Position numbers and translations under genes: made by a program. Positions 48,041-59,572 of a stretch of 64,000 bases of DNA are shown piece by piece. Position 1 is the first letter of the stretch. Each line of letters opens with the position of its first letter. This stretch comes from Casuarina equisetifolia (Eukaryota; Streptophyta; Magnoliopsida; Fagales; Casuarinaceae): NCBI GenBank assembly GCA_028551475.1, contig CM052354.1, positions 8,438,001-8,502,000 of the forward strand, in the 5' to 3' direction. Under the pieces are notes generated by a model that ran no database searches, was not told the origin of the DNA, and worked only from the letters and a program-made list of their open reading frames with translations.

Positions 48041-49150
48041 AGCTTGTGTTGCATGATGGTTAAGCATTCTGCAATCAACACTACCATCTCATATACTTTC
48101 AACTTCCTTTTGTTCTCCAATATCTCCTTCAACAATTTTGCATTACTAGGTATTTAAACTAGAGCATCTGCAAAAGGAATGTTAATGTGCAATTTTAAAG
48201 ATACATTAAAGAATTCCAAAAACTACTTATCTTTTTCATGTTGCTAGAATCTTTGGGGAGATGGAGCTAGAGGCATGAAGGGCTTAGAATTTTCTAGAAT
48301 TAGTTTGCTCCTAAGTGCCTCCTTAGGTTGCATGCTGACATCCTTATCCAAATCTTTAACAATCTCTTTGTCAGCATCATCATCTCCCAATTGCATGCCA
48401 CTTGTTAGGGTTATTACCTTTACGGTATCTATAGGTTTTTTCTCCACATCACTAAGCAAAGGACCCTCTTGTCTCTTTGAGATCATGCTAATCAACTAGC
48501 CCATTTGCACCTCTAATCTTTTGATTGATATTTCTTGTCTTTGGAATCTCTCTTCATTGTTCTATATCATCTTGGTGAACATGTCTTCTAAATTAGACTT
48601 TACCTCTTTTGTTGCGCTCAATGTCACTTTAGTGCTCTTCATAAAGCACTCTGTGGTGGTGGTCATCTTGTTGATTATGTCCTTTAAGTTAGGCTTTACC
48701 ACTTCTCTTTGGTTGAATGTTGGTGGCAATCTCATATCATTTGGATTACTCCATGAAAAAGTTTGATTGTTATGTTATCCTAAATTGTACATGTTAGAAT
48801 AATAATCATTTTGTGACATGTTAGGAACTCCAACAAAATTAGCATAATCATTATAATGAGCATAAGGGTTACCTACATGACATTTCATGCTCTCGTGTCC
48901 TTCACCACAAAATTCACATTCTTTATTCTTTAGGAAATTTTCCCATTATGTAGGTAAGTTAGTGAAGGTATCTACTTTATGTGTTGGCTCGATTTCAAAG
49001 TAGTTTGCCTAACTTGTAAGCCTCTAGAAACTTGATGTGGTATTCCAAAGTGATGGTGCATAATCTTTCAGGAGTCTATGTGTACCATCATTGTTCTCCA
49101 TGTTATTCAATAACAAAAAAAAAATTTTGCTAGAAAAATAACAAATAATT
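48040..49150 (-). pseudogene. Athila gag C-terminus and protease-region remnant
   Basis: On the minus strand: a gag zinc-finger motif CEFCGEGHESMKC near 48890-48930; then VITLTSGMQL (the Athila A-I-T-L-R-S-G-K motif) and PLAPSPQRF in the frame 48244-48495; then FADAL, KLLKEILENKRKL near 48100-48180, typical of the region before the protease. Stops and frameshifts interrupt it. In an intact element this would encode the particle protein. Confidence 0.8.
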
Positions 49151-49233
49151 AAAAGTAGAAATAAAATAAAAAAATAAAAGCTAGATAAAACGTAGAGGTT
49201 ATTCGGTATTAATATTAACTAGTAGTAAAATGA

Positions 49234-49255
49234 CCAATCCCTGGCAATAGTGCCA
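49234..49255 (-). other. tRNA-Asp-type primer-binding site
   Basis: The minus strand reads TGGCACTATTGCCAGGGATT. The canonical plant tRNA-Asp site is TGGCGCCGTTGCCGGGGA; the differences are mainly transitions as expected for an old methylated copy. It lies six bases inside the 5' LTR. Confidence 0.75.
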
Positions 49256-49261
49256 AAAACT

Positions 49262-50910
49262 TGTTTGGTGAAATTCTATATGCAAGTGTATATGTCGAAC
49301 AAGTAATATAATGATGAGTAAATATACCGTCCCATAGAGACTGGTGATTACTAAGCTAACTAATTACTAATGGTGAATAGTTCCTAGAGTTTATCTGGCT
49401 AACCAAAATGATAGAACATTAAGTAAACAACTAAATTCAACCTAAATCTGATTAATGAAATATGCTAAAGCATTCAATTTCATCTAATTACTAGGTACAA
49501 ATATTGATTATTCATGCTTATAAGATTGATTTTATTCATGTGATGGTGAAATTTCTTAATTTATTCACTATCTTATGTCTAAGTATAACGAACCTACTTA
49601 ACTCATTAACTCATTGTATTTTCTACATATTAATTAAATATACTAAGTACATTAAGATATTTGAATATTACAATTGACACTTAGAGCCACACAAATCATA
49701 TGGTATAATTATATCTATATTAATTTATGGCTGCATATCACATAAAGCAATTGTATGTCATTTCCTATTGGTTTCTAATATGCAAATCAAATCATCTAAG
49801 TAATAGTTACTCACTGAAACACATTAAACATAGTAATATGCAACATCACACACATAAAAGATCTCACAAATCACACAATAACCATACATTTCATAACATT
49901 ATAATTAAGTTCATAGTAGCTCTAACACAATAAACTAAAACATAGTATTTACATGAATAAAAGCAGTACAAAACTTGAACAAAACATTCTATAAACTAAA
50001 ACACAAAAGTTGTCACCAAAGTGTCTTCAATTCACAATAAGTTTGCAAAAATCTACATAGAAGAGGGAGTAGAAGAAGCTGTCTGAAAAATGTGACGAAA
50101 ATGAGTAGCCATGCACCTCCACCATGGGCTATCACGAGCCGATGCCACACACCACACGCGCCACCGCTGTTCTTCACAAAAAATGCCAAAATAGGTAGAT
50201 CAGGGTCCTTGGAGTGCCAATCTGCAAAGAAATCGTCCAAATTTGCCACAAAAATGCATAGATCTGACAGAAAAGGCTTGGATATCGTTTGCCATTCTTT
50301 GTTGGAAACCGCCGCAAAACCACTCGAAAAGAGTTGAAAATCACACTAAGATTGCAAATTCGTTCCCTTGCTGAAAAACGTAAAAAATGACCGGAAATAC
50401 AAATGGGTCATCAAAAGTTCTCACAACAAGCGAACGGTGTTCTCTTTCGCTGGAAAAGAATGCATAACCGATCGACTTTCGCCCGACCATCACGTGCTCT
50501 CAAAGTCCCGTGCTGTCACATATGGGCTTTGATCTTTCCGGCGAGGAAGAAGCCGCACACGCTCCGCTTCTCCGCTTCTCTGACCACACAATAATTGCAC
50601 GACTATTTCTCTCTCTTCTGTCTCTGCCCGATAATTTCCCCAACAATTCCCTCCATCTTTTCTCTTTCTTCTTTCTTTTTGTCTTTTCCTCCTTTCTTTT
50701 GCACATGTTGCCCTTACTCTTTTTGCTTCTTCTTACTTTTCTCTCAATCTTTTGCTTTATTTCTCTTTTTTTTTTTTTGCCCATTTTGAGTTTGCTACAT
50801 AAAATAATAAAATATAATTAAATATAATTAAATACAAATATAATTACAAAAACACTAATTATATATTGTCTAAAACGTTCAAAATAGCTATATAAGAAAT
50901 TGAGTTATCA
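49262..50910 (-). repeat. 5' LTR of the Athila-like element
   Basis: About 1649 bp, collinear with 44486-46133 from end to end. A T-rich/CT-rich tract at 50590-50790 corresponds to the same tract in the other copy. Confidence 0.88.
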
Positions 50911-52393
50911 TGGGGACCTTGTATGTTTGGGGACCTAAACGAGATGCTTTAGCTGTACATTCATTTATTAGAATGACTATTTAGACATATCCTTAATTTA
51001 TATATAAGAGTACATTATTTGAGTTTAGTCTAGTGCACATGAAATGAAAACGAAGTTTCTTCAGTCTCTGTCCAATCTAAAACTCTTGCCGCGCTAGAAG
51101 GGGGAAGGTAGGGGATGGGCCACAATTCAAGATGCTAGTTTTTCTTTTTTGAAAGTTTTGCCTCTCCTAAGACCTTCTTAACCCTATTTTCAATGAAAAC
51201 AAATGGAAGCCCAACCTTCGAATTGTTAGGATGGGTGAAATAATTAAGTTAAAGGGTATGGTTATCATTACAATCAAGAGTCTCTATGTAATTATGAAAC
51301 TAAAAAATATCTTTTAGATGTAATGAATTTTTTAGTAGTATCAGGTTAGGATTCATATCTTTTTGGGAAAGTAGGTTTTCCTAGTAATATTTGACTAAGA
51401 TTTCTTTAGAATTTCTCTATAAATAGGAGAAGTATAGAGAAATTTAGTGGGCAAGTTAAGAAAATCCCCTTGAGGACTAATTGTTGGAGATGACTCATCT
51501 TATGGATTTTAGTTAATGAGAGACTCCATGAGATACTTGTTTGAGGAGGAAATGTATGAAAAATATAATAAGAAGAGATTATAGAGAATATAGGATATTA
51601 TGATATTCCAAATTTTTTAAATTTGTTGTATTTATGTGTGTTCTTATGAATGTATATTAGATATTTATGTAAATGATGCATATCTAAGTAGGGCACGCGT
51701 GTTTGTGAAAAGAACGAGGTATCTGTCACGTCGGGCAGTTGAGGATTAGTAGACAGCCATTTCATTGCCCAGCTGTGTTCGTTTTCTTTACGCCTACAAT
51801 CGCCGTCAAAGGACGAAAGCGTCAAACCGTACTTCTAAGAAGCTTTTTTCCACGATGCAGCGTAGTTTTCAAACACACTGTATTTCGGTGAGAATTTAAC
51901 ACTTCATATTTTCCTAATAGATAAACCCTCTGTCATACTTCTAATAAATAGATACGTAGATGTTTTTCTTGCCCGCGTATAGTCCCCCCAGCCAACCAGG
52001 ATTTATCTTGTAAAACATTGAAAGAAAATTAAGAAAAGCAAAAGTAACAGTTGCATGCTCTGATGCCATTTTTAAATAGGAAAACCTTTTATTTATTTTA
52101 ATTTTTTTTCTGCTTGATACGATCAGCGTATATCTTTCCTGACAAAAATCATGAAAAACAACGCATAACCATCGACTATTATCCATCATGAAATATAGAA
52201 GGACTAAGTTGTGGCTGACACAATTACATAGAAATTATTTCCTGGGCAGAACTATTGCGCTAAAGAAACCATGACCTGCACCGACTACAGTGAAGAACAC
52301 ACGCTTAAAACTTTGAAAGCTTCTATCATACTACTATTATACGATAAAACAACAGCATGGCCAACTGAGTTCCGTTACCTTTGCATCACAACA
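50911..52393. repeat. segmental-duplication blocks g, a, b and e 3' flank, unit 6
   Basis: 50911-51190 is block f/g (GGGGACC..., GAGATGCTTTAGCTG, GATGCTAGTTTTTC). 51220-51600 looks like an inserted LTR-like piece with a CTCTATAAATAGG TATA near 51414. 51720-51930 is block a. 51950-52080 is block b. 52100-52393 is the shared 3' flank of family G (GGCCAACTGAGTTCCGTTAC, TTTGCATCACAACA), continuing after the copia insertion at 60249. Confidence 0.65.
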
Positions 52394-52398
52394 GAAAT

Positions 52399-53069
52399 TG
52401 TAGGTATCTAATACGTCTCAAACGAGACTCAAAAACAGGATCTAACATCAATTATAGGTTGATAATGAATTAAACTAAATGAATAAAACGAGAAAAACGT
52501 ACCTGAAGGTGTCTGCATCTTTATAGAAGGATTGTAGCTAAGATCTTACCCTCTATTTCTTAATCGTGCTAGCCGATGAGAAGCTGGAACTTAGAAACGG
52601 AATCAGATCAACAAAATATGGTCGGGGAAGAGTTCGGATAACCAAAAGAGAATAGAATTTCTCTTTTAAAACGGATACTGTGAACAGTGTCCGTGAACAG
52701 TGCATGCACAGTACGTGAACAGTACATGCACAGTACGTAAACAGTACATGCACAGTGATTACAATGAAATGACCATTATACCCTTACCATCAACATTGAT
52801 TCCGTATACTGAGCCCAATGCACATAATTTAAGCTAGAGGGGGGACTTAGCCGATATAACATAACACGTGCTAACTAAATAGTCCTGACTCATCACAGTT
52901 CTATAAAGTGCACTAAGGCCCACACTGGCTAGCACCATACTCGCAATTAAAGTCAAAATCTGTCTAATTAACTGAACCAATATTAATTACATTAATACAC
53001 CTTCATAAGAGAACTATTTATGCTCATTGATAAAGCCCACATTACATGAGCTTACAAAATAAGCTAACA
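52399..53069 (-). repeat. 3' LTR of the copia element
   Basis: 671 bp. Contains a cluster of ACAGT motifs (52676-52757: CAGTACGTGAACAGTACATG and similar). A 66-codon minus-strand frame inside it is a by-product of this repeat. Confidence 0.95.
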
Positions 53070-53084
53070 ATCTCCCACTTGGGC
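53070..53084 (-). other. polypurine tract of the copia element
   Basis: The minus strand reads CCCAAGTGGGAGATT directly before the 3' LTR (TGTTAGC), the standard plus-strand primer position of copia elements. Confidence 0.75.
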
Positions 53085-53665
53085 GTATCAATGTGCATAA
53101 AACAAAAATAATACTAATATAAGTTATATATGAAAATAATTTCAAAAAGGTTTTATATTGGTCCAACGACAGTTCCTTATTACAAATCCGGTCCCATAAA
53201 GCTTCAAAACCCTCAGATCATAGCATTAACTATGCCAATTAAAAGACACAGCATTATCCATAGTCATAAGGGCTATCCACTCTACTGACATGGATTGAGT
53301 ATGGTAGTGTGGCAAACAAATAACACTAGGTAAATAACCTTATGTGTTATCTTTCTTGTCAGTCCCAGTTCTCCCTAAAATCGACATACACAGTCATTGA
53401 CATACAGTCATCGGAGAACTATATAAAGGTTCTAATGAACCAATATGTCTTGTTTGTAATACTCGAGTATAAATTTAAGTGCTACAAGACATCAAAATAT
53501 GGCTTATCAATAAATGCCCCAGCCAAATGCTTAAGGTTGCACATCCCTTAAGTCTTTAATACCTGTCTTACAGAAATACATGTTCTATGAAAACAATATA
53601 TAACAGGCAATATAAGTAAAACAAAGTTTACTACATAACAAAATATCATAGAACAATAACTCCCA

Positions 53666-54658
53666 CTAAACAAAAGCATCCAAAGACGCTACTAGTCCCA
53701 TGTTTACAACATGTCTAGAAAACACTACAGGAGCAAGTCCTTTAGTGAGTGGGTCAGCTAACATAGCATCTGTGCTAATTAGCTCTACAGTAATGTCACC
53801 TTTCTTAACTAGCTCCTTAATAGTCAAATACTTGATCTCAATGTGTTTGGCCCCTTTAATACTTTTGTTGTTATTTATAAACAACACTGCTGGACTATTG
53901 TCACAGTACAACGGAATTGGCCGATCAATAAAATCAAGTGAGATCATCTGTCTTATGAGGTTCTTCATCCAAACAGCTTGTATGGAAGCTCCATAACAAG
54001 CTATAAACTCAGCGTGCATAGTGGAAGACGTGACCATAGTTTGCTTAGAACTTTTCCATGAAACTGCACCACCAGCCATCATGAAAACATAACCAGACGT
54101 AGACTTCAAATCATCAGAACAGCCTGCATAATCTGAATCTGAATAACTCACTAATTGTAAGTTATCTACATGTCTGTACATGAGCATATAATCTCTTGTC
54201 CTTTTTAAGTACCTCATAACCTTCTTGGCAGCAACCCAATGATCATGACCTGGGTTAGACTGAAATCTACCAAGAAGTCCAGTAGCAAAGGCAATATCAG
54301 GTCTTGTACAAACCTGTGCATACATAAAACTGCCAACTGCTGAAGCATATGGTATATTTTTCATCAATTCTTTCTCAGCATCATTTATAGGACATTGCAT
54401 CAAGTGTAGCTTTTCACCCTTAAGAACAGGAACATTGCCAGGTTTGCAATCTTGCATATTAAATCTGGCTAAAACACGATCAATATATGTCCTTTGAGAA
54501 AGACCCAAAATACGGCGTGAACGATCTCTAAAGATCTCAATGCCTAGGACAAAAGATGCTTCACCAAGGTCCATCATATCAAACTCTAAAGACAAAAGTC
54601 TTTTAGTTTCTTGAAGTAACGCCATATCATTTGCATACAAGCAAGATATCATCCACAT
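53666..54658 (-). pseudogene. copia RT C-terminal part and RNase H
   Basis: The open frame is 330 codons. It starts just after the catalytic box (LYVDDILL lies upstream in another frame, near 54640-54665) and includes LSQRTYIDRVLARFNMQD, the connection domain (SAVGSFMYAQVCTRPDIA), and RNase H with SDSDYAGC (about residue 170), a DNS.AVLFINN motif (about 253), KHIEIKY and DPLTKGL (about 306). RNase H removes the RNA strand during reverse transcription. The first codons (MWMISCLYA) result from a one-base shift and are not the true start. The right-hand 177 bases lie in the duplicated segment. Confidence 0.88.
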
Positions 54659-55477
54659 AAAGGATCAAGAAAATTGGCCTACTCCCACTGACCTTAGTGT
54701 ATATGCAATGATTAACAAGGTTTTCAACAAAATCATAAGAAGTAATATAAATATCAAACTTCAAATATCATTGTCTTTCATCTCTCATGACATATTTCCA
54801 AAATTCAAACTGAAGACTAGAAACAGCTTGAGTATAAGTCACTGAATCCTCAACAATACCAATGTCATAGTCATGCTCTCCAAGATAAACCAGATAATCA
54901 GGATGAATAGCAGGTCTTTTCTCCCTGTTAGATCTCCTAAGAGGAGGAATCTTTGTATCCTAATTCTGAACAAGTGGAACCTCTATAGAAGTTGTACCAA
55001 CAGTAGGTTCCTGCACAACTGCATCTAAATGAATAGATTGAGGATATCGTATACTCATATCAAAATCATTACTATCCTCTATAACTAGAGAACTAGTACC
55101 ACTTTCTGCAACATCAAGTTCCAGAAACTTAGCTGTTAAGAAATCAATAATTCTAGTACCTCCAGTAGGGTTATAAAACCAATACCCTTTAGAATAATTT
55201 GGGTAAGACACAAAATAACATCTAACTGTTCTAGAATCCAACTTGTCTAAGGTTGGATTATATAATCGAACTTTTGTAGGGCATCTCCAAACCTTTAAAT
55301 GATTCAGGCTAAGTTTGCGTCCCGTAAATAATTCAAAAGGAATTAATGGCACAGCTTTAGTAGGAACACGATTGAGAATATACATAGCAGTCTTCAAAGC
55401 TTCTCCCCATAGAAAAAGCGGTAGATTAGTTCTACTCATCATACATCTGACCTACATCACCATGTCTACCATAATAT
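54482..55477 (-). repeat. 996-bp tandem duplication, left copy
   Basis: This is identical by eye to 55490-56485 except for one T/C at 55157 versus 56165. It covers, on the minus strand, the end of integrase, the linker, the shortened RT and the first codons after the catalytic box. The deletion inside RT (after MRDE, before YLKFD) is in both copies, so it came first. Confidence 0.95.
54960..55442 (-). pseudogene. copia integrase C-terminus and linker, left copy
   Basis: A 160-codon frame beginning [16 protein letters not shown], the conserved region after the integrase core, continuing with the [14 protein letters not shown] and [10 protein letters not shown] motifs of copia and a variable acidic linker. 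The integrase core with its last acidic residue is missing upstream. Confidence 0.85.
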
Positions 55478-55489
55478 AAAGCCAGATTT
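55478..55489. other. 12-bp junction filler between the duplicated segments
   Basis: The filler AAAGCCAGATTT is not part of either repeat. From 55480 to 55494 the sequence is the exact reverse complement of 54456-54470 (AATATTAAATCTGGCT region), 15 matching bases spanning filler and the start of the right copy. This is the mark of a short templated inverted switch. Confidence 0.85.
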
Positions 55490-56485
55490 AATATATGTCC
55501 TTTGAGAAAGACCCAAAATACGGCGTGAACGATCTCTAAAGATCTCAATGCCTAGGACAAAAGATGCTTCACCAAGGTCCATCATATCAAACTCTAAAGA
55601 CAAAAGTCTTTTAGTTTCTTGAAGTAACGCCATATCATTTGCATACAAGCAAGATATCATCCACATAAAGGATCAAGAAAATTGGCCTACTCCCACTGAC
55701 CTTAGTGTATATGCAATGATTAACAAGGTTTTCAACAAAATCATAAGAAGTAATATAAATATCAAACTTCAAATATCATTGTCTTTCATCTCTCATGACA
55801 TATTTCCAAAATTCAAACTGAAGACTAGAAACAGCTTGAGTATAAGTCACTGAATCCTCAACAATACCAATGTCATAGTCATGCTCTCCAAGATAAACCA
55901 GATAATCAGGATGAATAGCAGGTCTTTTCTCCCTGTTAGATCTCCTAAGAGGAGGAATCTTTGTATCCTAATTCTGAACAAGTGGAACCTCTATAGAAGT
56001 TGTACCAACAGTAGGTTCCTGCACAACTGCATCTAAATGAATAGATTGAGGATATCGTATACTCATATCAAAATCATTACTATCCTCTATAACTAGAGAA
56101 CTAGTACCACTTTCTGCAACATCAAGTTCCAGAAACTTAGCTGTTAAGAAATCAATAATTCTAGCACCTCCAGTAGGGTTATAAAACCAATACCCTTTAG
56201 AATAATTTGGGTAAGACACAAAATAACATCTAACTGTTCTAGAATCCAACTTGTCTAAGGTTGGATTATATAATCGAACTTTTGTAGGGCATCTCCAAAC
56301 CTTTAAATGATTCAGGCTAAGTTTGCGTCCCGTAAATAATTCAAAAGGAATTAATGGCACAGCTTTAGTAGGAACACGATTGAGAATATACATAGCAGTC
56401 TTCAAAGCTTCTCCCCATAGAAAAAGCGGTAGATTAGTTCTACTCATCATACATCTGACCTACATCACCATGTCTACCATAATAT
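55490..56485 (-). repeat. 996-bp tandem duplication, right copy
   Basis: The offset to the left copy is 1008 bases. In the minus-strand reading order this is the first copy, continuous with gag and integrase upstream. Confidence 0.95.
55968..56450 (-). pseudogene. copia integrase C-terminus and linker, right copy
   Basis: The same 160 codons as 54960-55442 with one residue difference (GGA for GGT). Upstream on the minus strand the integrase text runs to GRHGDVGQM and then jumps here, so the segment with the final catalytic glutamate is deleted. Confidence 0.85.
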
Positions 56486-56499
56486 TCACCACCCTGATC

Positions 56500-56745
56500 A
56501 GATCTAACAATCTTTATGCTTTTCCCTGACTACTTTTCAACCTCAGTTCTGAACACTTTAAATTTCTCAAGTGATTCAGATTTTTCCTTAATCAAGTAAA
56601 CATATCCATAACGAGAGAAATCATTAATAAATGTAATGAAATATACATTACCACACAAAGTTACTCGATAGGGACCACTGATATCAGTGTGAACTACTTC
56701 TAACAATTCAGAATTATGAGCTGCCTTTTCTTCTTTATCTTGGTT
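56500..56745 (-). pseudogene. copia integrase core remnant
   Basis: After a one-base loss near 56720 the frame continues as HTDISGPYRVT, FITFINDFSRYGYVYLI, IVRSDQGGEYYG: the DDE core of copia integrase with its first two aspartates. A TAG replaces the usual Gln before SGKSIKI (near 56530). Non-functional. Confidence 0.85.
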
Positions 56746-58295
56746 AGCTTACCTCTACAACAGTCTACACAAATCTCCAGATCATTATTAAGAGCAGGTA
56801 AAATATTGGATTTGATCAACCCGTCCACTCTATCTCTAGAAATATGGCCAAGTCTCTTGTGCCATAATATGTAAGACAAGTCCTTAGTCAAAGGTCTTTT
56901 GGAAACACTTTTATCAAAAGTAGAAGCTACATAAATTTCATGTGAAGATAAAACCAATCTGTACAAGCCATTTGACATAACACAACTTCCAATCACATTT
57001 GCATTATAAAATATTGTCACAACGGTGTTCTTAAATTCAAATACATATCCAGAACTGTCAAGTACAGAAAGTGAAACCAAATTCCGTCTAAACGACGATA
57101 CATAAAAAGTTCTACTCAAAGTCATCCTAAAACCACTATCCAAAAGAAGGATGACATCTCCAACAAGCTCTACTTCCACTTTCTGGTTGTTCCCAACATA
57201 AAGGTATTTTTCATCAGGGTTTGGCTTCCTCCTGTTTATGAACCCCTGAATAGAAAAAGCAACATGATTAGTTGCTCCACAATCTAGCCACCAAGAGCTA
57301 GATGATACCTCAGATAGATTAGATTCACAAACATTAATCAAAGAATGTGTACCTTTACCCTGACGCTTAGCTAACCATTTCTTAAACTTGTAGCAGTTTT
57401 TCCTCATATGTCCCATTTTCTTGCAGAATAAACATTGAATATTCTTCATGTTTACTGCCAACCTGTTATTATTATTAGAATTAGAAGTTCCTGGGACCTT
57501 GTTGTTAGGTTGATTAACTTTCTTCTCCCTCTGAGGCTGATTAACTTTTTGCTCCCACTGAGGCTGATTTAAAGGTCTCTTTCCTTTATTAGAACTGGAA
57601 GCTTGAGAAAACAAAGCTGAATGAGACTTTTCATTCTTCAACTTACTATCTTCAGCTATAAGCTTCTCTATCAGATCATCAACAGTCCAATCCTGTACAC
57701 TGTTGTTATAGGATGTTTTGATAATGGTATAATCAGCAGGAAAGCTAATTAAAGCTTGATGCACAATACTCTGCTCAGAAAATACCATTCCTAAAGCCTT
57801 AAGCCTCATCTGATATTGCACCATCCTCATAATATAATCTCTGATGTTTTCAATTCCATTATACCTCATACTGAAAAGAACTTGCATCAATGAACTTATC
57901 TCAGCATGAGAAGACACTCTGTTGCGTTGTGAAACAGCCTCAAAAAATTCTTTAGCTGTGCATTCCTCAGGATAATCACACTTAAGGTGTTCCTGGATAG
58001 TCCTCTTCATAGTCAGAAGGCAAAACTTATTACATCTTTCCCATTTAGCATAGTGAAGCCTCTGCTCCTCAGTACTCTCTGGAGTCAAATCAACAGGCTT
58101 ATCCATTTTGAGAGCACTTTCAATCTCTGCTGCTTCCACAGCAAATAAAATATCTTCCTTCCACTTCTTATAATTTGCACTAGTAAGAACCTTAACATTA
58201 ACTTGAGCATTGTTTATAGAAAAGGTGACTGACAAAAACGATGCAAAATTAGCATCTAGTGAGTAAACCAAATGAGAGCTTACATCATCATTCAA
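56700..58295 (-). pseudogene. copia gag and protease, pol junction frameshifted
   Basis: Frame of 531 codons. Domains in order: UBN2/copia-type gag (about residues 35-230, with NYKKWKEDILFA and a QTWD-like region), CX2CX4HX4C zinc knuckle at about 288-301 (CLFCKKMGHMRKNC), retroviral-type protease with WWLDCGATNHV at about 335 (Cys where the family has Ser or Thr in D-S/T-G), then the pre-integrase HHCC region (LWHKRLGH, CVDCCRGK). The frame ends in an artefactual tail because one base is missing near 56720. Gag itself looks able to be translated; the changed protease motif may be inactive. Confidence 0.9.
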
Positions 58296-58869
58296 ACACC
58301 TTTAGGCTGAACGAATGACATAAAATTGTAACACTCTCAACATAGTAGTAGTCATGAGCCAATACCACATCCTCATAGTCCACCACCTTTGGGTGTATAG
58401 ACTACTTGGATCAGCGAAACTCACACACACAAACTATGTTATTCTTCAAATTCCAATACATAGTCACCTCCGTTGGGAGTATAACCATACACTAGAACCG
58501 AAGAAATCCTACTTCAGCACAAAATTGAAATCCCATAACTCAATCAAGTTGTGCCACTTTGGTAGTCACAACCTAACTAAATCACAAGACCAACTTGTAC
58601 CGCGGATTTAAATCAAAATATTACTCACTTCAAAATATGTAATTCAAATCTCAAATCAACGAGGGGCATTCGTCATTGAATTACACAAAATAACAACAAC
58701 CAAGTGTTGCATAAATAACATACTATTTATTCAAAATTATGTGCGTAATTAAATAGTATGCAATTCTTTATGGTATAATTTATGCTAAATCATAATGCAT
58801 ATAACAAAATTACCATACCAAATGTGTGAAACAAAAATGCACATCACACATATAAATTTATTGCATAAA

Positions 58870-59360
58870 AAAAAAAAAAAAAAATTTGACTTGGTCAACG
58901 GTCAAACAGTACTCGTGAACAGTACCTATAAACAGTACATGTGAACAGTACCGTCAATAGTACCAAACGTACAGTACCGTCAACAGTGATTCAAACAGTG
59001 TTTTCAAACAGTGCCTAAACAGTATTTATGCACAGTACTTCAAACAGTACTTATACACAGTACTTAAACAGTACTTATGAACAGTAGTTAAACAGTACCC
59101 ACATACAGTACTTAAACAGTACTGAACAGTGTCGTCTTCTTCCTTAAAACGGGTCAAAACAGACCCGTTTCTCTCTCCGGCGGGTTTTCGCCGATTTCAG
59201 CCATTTCTTGGCCGTTTCCGGTAACAAAAAAGTTACCAAAATGTAGATCGGGCCACCACGAATCTATGGATACCAAATTTTATACAAAAATCCGTCCAAT
59301 ATGAGAGAGATCTTAATTTTTCTCTTCGGCCAAGAATGAATAGTACTGATGAACAGTACC
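58870..59360 (-). repeat. ACAGT-rich leader of the copia element
   Basis: About twenty irregularly spaced copies of ACAGT, mostly as AACAGTAC on the plus strand (TACTGTT on the minus), lie between 58905 and 59135, with further copies at 59340-59360. The same motif is clustered in both LTRs. This lies in the 1.26-kb untranslated leader between primer site and gag. Confidence 0.85.
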
Positions 59361-59555
59361 CGTGAGGTCAAAACCTTCACTGAAGGTGGCCAAATAAGAT
59401 ATCAACGGACTCCTAAGAGTCCGAGGATCACATATCCGGTGTTTGTTTTGAAAAATACCCACCGGTTTGTTCTAGATCGGAATTTGAAATTTTTGATCTA
59501 AGTAAATTTCGAAAAACTCGTTTTAGAACTCATTTTTCAACCTAAATTGATGCTA

Positions 59556-59570
59556 AAGGCTCCGATACCA
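59556..59570 (-). other. initiator-Met tRNA primer-binding site
   Basis: The minus strand reads TGGTATCGGAGCCTT two bases inside the 5' LTR. The canonical form is TGGTATCAGAGCC. Confidence 0.9.
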
Positions 59571-59572
59571 AT

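Larger units (their letters stand above)
44486..50910 (-). mobile_element. Athila-like Ty3/gypsy element, non-coding or decayed
   Basis: Two LTRs of about 1648 bp (44486-46133 and 49262-50910) lie in the same orientation, with ends TGTTTGGT...TTATCA on the plus strand (TGATAA...AACA on the minus). Next to the right LTR the minus strand reads TGGCACTATTGCCAGGGATT, a diverged tRNA-Asp primer site as in Athila and relatives. Next to the left LTR is a PPT (AAATTTGGGAGTGT). The element therefore runs on the minus strand. The internal region is only 3.1 kb: gag C-terminus and protease neighbourhood remnants, no RT or integrase. The LTRs differ by roughly 10% by eye, so it is old. Flanking 5-mers are TAGAG and TGGGG, which do not match. 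Confidence 0.85.

Noticed and set aside
45726..50821. Lysine/arginine-rich and phenylalanine-rich frames in the Athila LTRs
   Set aside because: They reflect CT-rich tracts inside the LTRs and occur in both copies as low-complexity sequence.
58870..59140. A CRISPR-like array (repeated ACAGTAC units)
   Set aside because: Spacing is irregular, repeats are 5-9 bases, and the host is a plant retroelement leader.
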